64,000 nucleotides of DNA, taken from contig SOJX01000087.1 of assembly GCA_004376375.1 (NCBI GenBank), forward strand, positions 269,238-333,237, read 5' to 3'. The number at the start of each line of letters is the position of its first letter. Position 1 is the first letter of the stretch. This stretch comes from Planctomycetota bacterium (GTDB taxonomy: Bacteria; Planctomycetota; E44-bin39). Shown here piece after piece: positions 58,270 to 64,000 of the stretch. A program made the position numbers and the translations under genes. The notes under the pieces are model-generated. The model was not told where the DNA came from. It did not search any database and was given only the letters and a program-made list of their open reading frames with translations.

Positions 58270-59184
58270 GTGAAGCATTTCCTTATTACATCCGTTTTTC
58301 TCACCGTCTTTCCATTTGCCTGTGGCTGCGCGTCGTATGAAGGGCTTGCAGGAAAGGCGCCTCCTGCCTACGGCAAGCTTAGAACGACTTTCGGCGGATA
58401 CTTCGAGAAATCGAGAAAACCTATTCCACGCGAAGAGCGTTATGAGAATTCGTGGCTCCAGCACAGGGCGAATTGGGAGTTTAAACGCAGATTCGACAAA
58501 GTAATGGGGCAACCTGTCGTAACTGGAGAAGATATCGACAGGCTGAACAATGATTTACTGGCTAACCAGAAACTAAACGCTGCCCTTGGACCGCAGGATG
58601 CGGGCTACCGCGCATGGCTCAGGCAGCACTACCAGTATCTGCGGGAGCAGCTTAATGCAAAACTCCTTGAAGTACTCCGTATCGAGCCGACGGTTGATAT
58701 TTCAGAGGGCACTAAGGCGAAGATTGCAATCATCAAGATAGGCGAAGAAGATACGGAAACGATAAGAGAAAAGGAGCGGAAACGCTGGATTGAGTTTTTC
58801 AGGAAAGCGGGATTCAAGACCAGGCCCGTATTCCCGCCCGAGTATCTTGTTTGCGCTCATGCGATTATGTACGGGGAAGAGATTCGTATTGCCGCTGCGC
58901 GCCTCGGGGCAAGGGCGGTTCTTATTTACGCCGTTTCAGTCGATACAGATATGAGCTGGGTGGGGGAGTCCATCGCCACGCTCGCGGTAGTACGGTGCAT
59001 GCTGGTAGATACAAAAACCGAATACCTTTACCTTAACGCGGAAGGCGACGTGAAAGAAAAGCGCGTGCGGTTGCCCGGCATGATTGACAGGATCGGATTT
59101 GAAGCAGAGATGGTCGAAAAAGCCATGGAAGTCATGCGCAGGGAGATCCTGCACGAGCTCGAGCGCATCCGCGAGGAAAAATAG
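58270..59184 (+). CDS. Lipoprotein, paralogue of previous gene
   Basis: 304 residues if started at GTG 58270, which gives a lipobox signal peptide ('FACGC'); upstream starts would lengthen it into the previous gene. Shared blocks: 'VLRIEPTVDISEGTKAKIAIIKIGEEDTETIREKERKRWIEFF' and 'EIRIAAARLGARAVLIYAVSV'. The extra region at about 30-130 is absent from the paralogue. Function unknown. Confidence 0.8.
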   Translation: MKHFLITSVFLTVFPFACGCASYEGLAGKAPPAYGKLRTTFGGYFEKSRKPIPREERYENSWLQHRANWEFKRRFDKVMGQPVVTGEDIDRLNNDLLANQKLNAALGPQDAGYRAWLRQHYQYLREQLNAKLLEVLRIEPTVDISEGTKAKIAIIKIGEEDTETIREKERKRWIEFFRKAGFKTRPVFPPEYLVCAHAIMYGEEIRIAAARLGARAVLIYAVSVDTDMSWVGESIATLAVVRCMLVDTKTEYLYLNAEGDVKEKRVRLPGMIDRIGFEAEMVEKAMEVMRREILHELERIREEK

Positions 59185-59198
59185 TCAGCGTTATTTCG

Positions 59199-60578
59199 CT
59201 ACGGGCTTTTTTCAGTCTTCGACTCGTCTTTTTCCTTTTTCGGTTCGTCCTTTTTCTCAGGCTCTTCCTCTTTCTTTTCGACCGGGGCCCATTTTTTCTT
59301 CTTCATGAAATCCCAGCATTCCTGGCAGCATGCACGGGTAAGCTCGTGGTCGGCAGCGGTTCCATTGCCCCCGGGGACTTCGTGGTAGAGGACTTCATGG
59401 CCGTTCTTCTCGAGCACGGCTTTTGCATCGCGTGCCGAGCTTGCCGGCACCGACGGGTCTCTCTCGACAATCCAGATGTAGAAAGGCGCTCTTCTCTCGG
59501 AAGGGTTCCTGTAGTAATTCGCGCCTCCGGCCAGAATGCCGCAGGCCGCGAAGACGTCTCCGTGCGGTACTCCGATGGTAAACGTAAAAAACCCGCCGCG
59601 GGAGTGACCGGCTACGTATATCCGGTTGAGGTCGATGTTGTAGCGTTTCTTTACCTGCTCGACCATGGCCAGAACGAACTTGATGTCTTTTTCCGGCGAC
59701 TCGTTGCTCCATTTTCCCGCAATCGCCCAGGGGGCGGCGAGGATAGCGTCCTTCCCGGCGACCGGCCTCCAGAATTGGAGCATGTACGACGGGCGGGAAT
59801 TGGTTCCGTGCAGGAGGACCACAAGCGGGGCTGGCTTCCCGGACGCCGCCCACTTCGGAACGGTGAGGACGTACTTGCGCTCCCCGTCGTCCGTCTTGAC
59901 TTTCAGGTTGTGAGTGCCGGCCGCGCCGCCCCGGCCCTTGCTGTGGCGTTTTTTAGAGGAGCTTTTACTCCTGACTATTTTATTGCCGTTTTTCTTCGCG
60001 ACTCTTATGACTTTTTGCCCTGTCTTTTCCTTCCTGGCAGCCTTTTCCCGTTCTTTCTTGAGCTTCAGTTCTTCCAGCTCTTTTTTCGTTATCCAGCTTC
60101 CCTTGTGGCGGACCATGCCTTTTACATTGGTGTAGTAGTCCTCTTCCGCGTACCATTTTCCCTCGTGCCGGATATACCCGAGCGCTTTCCTCGCGCCTTC
60201 GTGATCCGGGTTCTTTTCGAGCGCCTTGCGGAAGCATTTTTCAGCTTCTTCGTCTTCCCCCGATTCCTTGCACCAGTTACCGAGCTTGAAGAAATCGTCC
60301 GCCGTGCGCGCTTTCTGAAACTTTTGCTTGAGTTCCTTCTCGAAGTCCGGGCCGTATTCTATCCGCTCCACTTCACTTTTGGGGAAGGTCGTTACGATGC
60401 CGCGCCTGGTTTTGATGACGACTTTTTTCTTCGTATTCTCGAGTACCCGGCCCTTCACGACCTGGCCGTTCTCGAGATAGATTACGTCTTCACCGCGGGC
60501 GGCAGGGGTGATTAAAAAGGCTGTAACCAGAAATATGAAAACGGAAAGCAGAATCAGTTTGGAATGCCTGCGGGTCAT
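59199..60578 (-). CDS. Secreted alpha/beta hydrolase with KOW-like and TPR-like N-terminal parts
   Basis: 459 residues. Signal peptide (about 1-29). Residues 30-70 'VIYLENGQVVKGRVLENTKKKVVIKTRRGIVTTFPKSEVERIEYG' is a small beta domain I know from planctomycete-type proteins. Residues 80-150 contain TPR-like helices. The esterase domain spans about 215-430: 'LVVLLHGTNSRPSYML', nucleophile in 'GHSRGG', Asp in 'IVERDPSV' and His in 'ADHELT', like PHB-depolymerase/LpqC esterases. The tail is Lys/Glu-rich. The substrate may be a polymer or ester. Confidence 0.9.
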   Translation of the reverse strand: MTRRHSKLILLSVFIFLVTAFLITPAARGEDVIYLENGQVVKGRVLENTKKKVVIKTRRGIVTTFPKSEVERIEYGPDFEKELKQKFQKARTADDFFKLGNWCKESGEDEEAEKCFRKALEKNPDHEGARKALGYIRHEGKWYAEEDYYTNVKGMVRHKGSWITKKELEELKLKKEREKAARKEKTGQKVIRVAKKNGNKIVRSKSSSKKRHSKGRGGAAGTHNLKVKTDDGERKYVLTVPKWAASGKPAPLVVLLHGTNSRPSYMLQFWRPVAGKDAILAAPWAIAGKWSNESPEKDIKFVLAMVEQVKKRYNIDLNRIYVAGHSRGGFFTFTIGVPHGDVFAACGILAGGANYYRNPSERRAPFYIWIVERDPSVPASSARDAKAVLEKNGHEVLYHEVPGGNGTAADHELTRACCQECWDFMKKKKWAPVEKKEEEPEKKDEPKKEKDESKTEKSP

Positions 60579-60898
60579 TTATGCCCCCAATCGGATTTGC
60601 GGCTGGAAGCTGTCAGCGATATTACAAGTGTAAATCCGGGCTGCAAAACATGCAAGTGTTTTCGGAGATTACCCTGAAACAGGTGAAAAAGTTTTGTCAA
60701 TAAAATCCTGCTTTACACAGAGTATCTCCCGTAATATATCGAGCAATATGCATGCCGGAAAAAAGGAGAATGTGCCGGTCTTCATATCCTATGCGTTTTC
60801 AATCCGTTACGAGCATTGCCCGTTTCCTGATTTTCGATATGTCAATATAATCACGCTTAAACAGGAATACGCGTGCGTTATTTTGAACTGTTGATATA
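60579..60898. other. 320-base intergenic region with a minus-strand promoter candidate
   Basis: On the minus strand TTGCAG (60641-60646), 16 bases, TAATAT (60619-60624) precede the hydrolase gene by about 40 bases. The rest, 60650-60898, shows only AT-rich sequence without repeats or credible genes. Confidence 0.5.
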
Positions 60899-61315
60899 TT
60901 ACTCGCCGATGATTTTCACAAGCACGCGTTTCTTGCGGCGGCCGTCGAACTCGCCGTAGAAAATCCGCTCCCACGTACCGAAATCGAGCTCGCCGTTCGT
61001 AATCGCGACGACAACTTCGCGTCCCATCACTGTGCGCTTGAGATGTGCGTCGGCGTTGTCCTCGCCGACGTTGTGCCTGTACTGCGAAGTCGGAGCGTGC
61101 GGCGCAAGGCCTTCGAGCCATTTTTCGTAATCGTGATGCAGGCCACTCTCGTTGTCGTTGATGAAGACCGATGCCGTGATATGCATCGCGTTTACGAGGA
61201 CGAAGCCTTCCTTGATACCGCTTTCGCGGATGCATTCTTCCACTTGCGGCGTGATGTGGATAAACTCCCGCCGCTTCTTCACGTTGAACCAGAGTTCTTT
61301 TCTGTATGATTTCAT
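60899..61315 (-). CDS. yjbQ: YjbQ/UPF0047 family protein
   Basis: 138 residues, the family's full length. '[34 protein letters not shown]', '[47 protein letters not shown]' are the conserved blocks, with the His residues of the presumed active site. Members show weak thiamine phosphate synthase activity; the true role is unsettled. GGAGGAAA precedes the ATG. Confidence 0.95.
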   Translation of the reverse strand: MKSYRKELWFNVKKRREFIHITPQVEECIRESGIKEGFVLVNAMHITASVFINDNESGLHHDYEKWLEGLAPHAPTSQYRHNVGEDNADAHLKRTVMGREVVVAITNGELDFGTWERIFYGEFDGRRKKRVLVKIIGE

Positions 61316-61400
61316 GGTTTCCTCCGGGAATTCTTGTGCGTATTTGGATTATAAGTCAATGTTAGCGCGGCGGCTGGGAGAGTTCAACTGTAATTCACTG

Positions 61401-61429
61401 TTGTTTATTGTAAAACGACGTGATAATAT
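61401..61429 (+). promoter_or_regulatory. Candidate promoter of the GH51-like gene
   Basis: TTGTTT (61401-61406), 17 bases, TAATAT (61424-61429). The start codon at 61466 has GGAGG nearby. Confidence 0.6.
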
Positions 61430-61465
61430 TTCGCCTGGTCAAATTACATTGAATCTGGAGGTTAA

Positions 61466-63190
61466 ATGAGGCGTTTCATTTGCTGCATTCCGGTCATGGT
61501 CTTGTGCCTTATTAATGGATGTGCAGGAAGTACAAAAGCAGAAACCCCGCTGCCCGGGACGGCAGAATCTGCCGAAAAGCCTGAAATCCGTTTTAGTGTG
61601 GAGAATAACGAACTGCACGATATTGACGACAGGATTTTCGGGCACTTTCTCGAGCGTCCGAGCTGGGGCGGAGAAATCGGCGTCGAGGCCGGTCTTACAC
61701 CCGGCACTCATGAACTGCAGCCGGAAGTGCTGAAACGCCTCCACGAAATGCGTATCCCGATTCTCCGTTTCCCCGGCGGGACCGACGTGGATTACATGGA
61801 CTGGCGCGACATGATCGATAACGTGCCGGGCCGGGGAAAGGAACGGCCGAAAAGCAAAGGCATCAGGGGAAACGAAGTGACGAACAATTTCGGGTATGAC
61901 GAATTCCTGCGTTTGTGCAAAGACCTGAAAACGGAACCAATCGTCGTCGTCAACTTCGGCGACGCGCTTCTGAAAAAGAAAACGCTGAAAGATGCCGCCA
62001 TGCACGCGGCCTCGCTCGTCGCCTACTGCAATTCTCCGCAGGGCGCAAAACTTCCCGAAGGCATGGTCGATTGGCCTTCGATCCGCGCAATAAATGGAAA
62101 TAAGAAACCTTACGGTGTTAAATATTTCCAGATCGGTAACGAGACCTGGGGAATCCTCAGGCATCTGAAGCAGAATAAGGAATGGCAGAACAAGCACGGC
62201 GTTACTGATTTCGATAAGTTCTACGTTGAATGCCTTGAAGCCTATGTGAACGCCGTGCATGAAATCGACCCCGGGATCAGCATTATTGTCGATGTGGTTT
62301 CCGTGGAAAACGTCAAACTGGTTCGTGAGAAACTGGGAGACAAGGTCGAGTTCCTGGTTAAGCATTTTTATATCCCATGGAGTATCAAAGAGGTGAAAAA
62401 GGATGACAAGCCTTTTCCGCTCGAAGACCTTACCGCGGAAGACGTATGGAAGGCCTGGGTTGCCATACCGAACAAGGGCAACGATAAAGGCGAATCGGTA
62501 ATCCCGGGCCTGACCGAATTGGGGAAAAAGTCGGGCTACAGGCTTGCCGTAACGGAATGGAACTGGAACGGCTGGTGGAGATTAAAGGGAGCAAAACCGC
62601 CTTTGGATTCGAGCTTCGCAAAGGGGATCGGAGCAGCCGGTTTTCTTCACGCATTCATGCGGGCGGGGGACGCGGTAAAGATTGCCTGCCAGTCGATGAC
62701 GGTCGGAAGAAGCTGGGGGATAACCTGTATCCACGTCGATTCAGAATACAAGACTCCGGCGTTTTTTATGCCCACCGGGCAGGTTACGATGTTCTACTCG
62801 AAATATCACGGCAATAAGATGCTGTCGATGAACAGTGAAAACGTGCCGACCTACGAGCAACCGTTCAGGATGGGATCTGTCAGGCCGAGGAAAAAAGTGG
62901 CTTGCATAGATGCCCTGGCGACTGCGGATGACAAGGCAATTTACTTTCACGCGATCAATCGGAATTTCAGCAAGCCGATGGAGATACTCGTCGATTTGTC
63001 GAAGTTTCCCGACCTGCCGAAAAAAGCTGTTCACCACATATTCACAGGCAGACTGAACGACAAACCGGAAGAGGGTCAGAGCCGCGAAGCCGGTCGTTTC
63101 GCAGAAAAGGAAGTTGCTTTCGACGGAAAATTGTTAGTAATTACATTACCCGAGAGCTCGATTTCCTGCATCATCATTCCGCGAAAGTAG
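61466..63190 (+). CDS. GH51-like (alpha-L-arabinofuranosidase-type) lipoprotein
   Basis: 574 residues. Lipobox 'INGC' at Cys19. A catalytic barrel of clan GH-A: 'IFGHFLERPSWGG', 'ILRFPGGTDVDY', acid/base Glu226 in 'QIGNETWG', nucleophile Glu364 in 'VTEWNWN', and a C-terminal beta domain. It would release arabinose or a related sugar at the cell surface. GH39/GH79-type activity is possible, since 'GNETWG' is shared more widely. Confidence 0.9.
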   Translation: MRRFICCIPVMVLCLINGCAGSTKAETPLPGTAESAEKPEIRFSVENNELHDIDDRIFGHFLERPSWGGEIGVEAGLTPGTHELQPEVLKRLHEMRIPILRFPGGTDVDYMDWRDMIDNVPGRGKERPKSKGIRGNEVTNNFGYDEFLRLCKDLKTEPIVVVNFGDALLKKKTLKDAAMHAASLVAYCNSPQGAKLPEGMVDWPSIRAINGNKKPYGVKYFQIGNETWGILRHLKQNKEWQNKHGVTDFDKFYVECLEAYVNAVHEIDPGISIIVDVVSVENVKLVREKLGDKVEFLVKHFYIPWSIKEVKKDDKPFPLEDLTAEDVWKAWVAIPNKGNDKGESVIPGLTELGKKSGYRLAVTEWNWNGWWRLKGAKPPLDSSFAKGIGAAGFLHAFMRAGDAVKIACQSMTVGRSWGITCIHVDSEYKTPAFFMPTGQVTMFYSKYHGNKMLSMNSENVPTYEQPFRMGSVRPRKKVACIDALATADDKAIYFHAINRNFSKPMEILVDLSKFPDLPKKAVHHIFTGRLNDKPEEGQSREAGRFAEKEVAFDGKLLVITLPESSISCIIIPRK

Positions 63191-63248
63191 GGGCGAGCTC
63201 GTAGCTCGCCCTATTATTGTTAAGGGCGAGGCACGGCCTCGCCCCTAC
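63187..63248. repeat. Family A double-hairpin element (62 bases)
   Basis: Two hairpins (GTAGGGGCGAGC..GCTCGCCCT and AGGGCGAGGC..GCCTCGCCC) joined by an AT-rich spacer, with outer ends GTAGGGGC and GCCCCTAC forming inverted repeats. It overlaps the stop of the transposase gene and the stop of the GH51-like gene. Confidence 0.9.
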
Positions 63249-63847
63249 ATTTCCCATGGCTCTTGCGGTTTTTTCTTTTTCTTCGCCCTCGGATTTTCCC
63301 TGTCGAAATCCCAGTTCACTGGATTATCTATAATATATTGTCTGATGTAATTCAACTCATCTTCATTGCGTATAACACGGTCGTAATAATTTCGCTGCCA
63401 GATGTATATTGGATTACTTTTGCGTGTTTTGTTGATTTGTCTTGTTACTGATGACTTAAACTGACCGATTACTCGTCCAAGTGCTCCTCTTGGAGGTGCG
63501 ATTGCTTTAATTGTAGGGGCGAGCCCATGGCTCGCCCTCTTATTATTCCGGGCGAGGCGCGGCCTCGCCCCTACATCTTCATTGATTACGATTATGCCAT
63601 GAATGTGGTTTGGCATTATTACAAACTCATCAAGACTGACATTCTTATATACTTTTTCCGAACGCAGCCAGACCTCCTGTACAATCTTTCCTATTTGACT
63701 AAGCCGCACCGCTCCATTAATAATCCTACCGAAAATACATCTTCTCTTACGCTCGCATATCGTCACAAAATACGCGCCCGCCTGCGAATAATCGTAATTC
63801 TCCAGGCGGATTGAGCGTCGGTGGCCCTGATTTTTATTGCCTTGCAT
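63245..63847 (-). mobile_element. REP-associated tyrosine transposase (Y1_Tnp, RAYT)
   Basis: 200 residues. 'YDYSQAGAYFVTICERKRRCIFG' near the N terminus, HUH motif in 'IMPNHIHGIIVI' (H81, H83), 'IYIWQRNYYDRVIRNEDELNYIRQYIIDNPVNW' with candidate catalytic Tyr. Members nick single-stranded hairpins and move REP palindromes. Residues about 91-112 are encoded by an inserted family A element (63512-63575), read in frame without a stop. The C-terminal tail is Lys-rich. Confidence 0.95.
63512..63575. repeat. Family A double-hairpin element inside the transposase gene
   Basis: A 62-base core (63513-63574) from GTAGGGGCGAG to CTCGCCCCTAC with the same two-hairpin layout and the same length as the copy at 63187-63248. 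It lies between the HUH part and the C-terminal part of the transposase and keeps its frame. Confidence 0.92.
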
Positions 63848-63895
63848 GCGATTTCATCCAGGATACGAAGAGAACGCAGAAACCGATATCGGTTT

Positions 63896-64000
63896 CTAAT
63901 ATATCTTTGGGCAAGCGTTTGTCATGTGGCATTCATCGCATAATGGTTTTCCGGGTCTGCACCAATTCTTACCTATTGTATATGCTGGATAGTCCAACAA
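63896..64000 (-). CDS. 3' end of an endonuclease III-like (HhH-GPD) gene, partial
   Basis: The last 34 codons of a leftward gene that continues beyond the window. They encode 'GKNWCRPGKPLCDEC' and further 'HMTNACPK', giving C-x6-C-x2-C-x5-C, exactly the spacing of the 4Fe-4S cluster loop at the end of endonuclease III/MutY-type DNA glycosylases. It ends with TAG at 63896-63898. Which glycosylase cannot be said from this fragment. Confidence 0.7.
   Translation of the reverse strand: MLDYPAYTIGKNWCRPGKPLCDECHMTNACPKIY

Noticed and set aside
60694..60894. 66-codon plus-strand frame in the gap before yjbQ
   Set aside because: No ribosome binding site for its start and no recognisable protein features.

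Overview
This 64 kb window comes from a GC-rich bacterium with sigma70-type promoters and Shine-Dalgarno sites. Its gene content looks most like Planctomycetota or a neighbouring PVC-type lineage. The grounds are: more than a dozen lipoproteins and membrane-anchored proteins of unknown function, an FGE-sulfatase-fold protein, HEAT-repeat proteins with N-terminal membrane anchors, a prepilin-like C-terminal domain, an HYExAFE-type PD-(D/E)XK protein, a long RNase HII-like protein, and system II cytochrome c maturation. The taxonomic placement is inference; no rRNA gene is present.

Layout. 1-19.8 kb: membrane proteins and lipoproteins (CAP domain, a large unknown lipoprotein family, two HExxH metallopeptidase-like proteins), an OPT-family transporter, a GT-C-like membrane protein, an AzgA/NCS2 purine permease with a nuclease-fold partner, and an FGE-like protein. 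20.15-22.0 kb: a tightly packed array of 22 tRNA genes covering 18 amino acids, plus one tRNA-like block. Several members are structurally aberrant: two tRNA-Leu with short variable loops, a tRNA-Ile with a one-base D-loop, and a tRNA-Phe with C54. 22.5-29.1 kb: a HEAT-repeat protein behind a perfect consensus promoter, an ECF sigma factor with its zinc anti-sigma partner, and a pseudopilin-like protein. 29.2-34.4 kb: a leftward cluster (RNase HII-like, alpha/beta hydrolase, class V aminotransferase, LVIVD lipoprotein, HAD phosphatase, small membrane protein). 34.5-37.0 kb: two tandem kelch-like lipoproteins. 37.3-41.8 kb: RibBA, a diaminopimelate-type aminotransferase and three envelope proteins. 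42-44.4 kb: two tandem members of the unknown lipoprotein family seen at 4-5 kb. 44.6-52.8 kb: a GAF-GGDEF-GAF diguanylate cyclase with a lysine/alanine tail, PurD, and a leftward polyprenyl synthase-ResB-CcsA-MoaC group. 53.2-57.3 kb: a membrane protein/winged-helix pair sharing a three-half-site palindromic motif with a downstream B12-radical SAM gene and its two membrane-protein neighbours. 57.5-64 kb: two paralogous lipoproteins, a hydrolase fused to a TPR-like region, YjbQ, a GH51-like lipoprotein, a REP-associated transposase, and the 3' end of an endonuclease III-like gene.

Between genes the window is unusually full of palindromic interspersed elements (at least three sequence families) and degenerate short-word tandem arrays. 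The transposase at 63.2-63.8 kb is the plausible mobiliser of one palindrome family and carries a copy of it in frame inside its own coding sequence.
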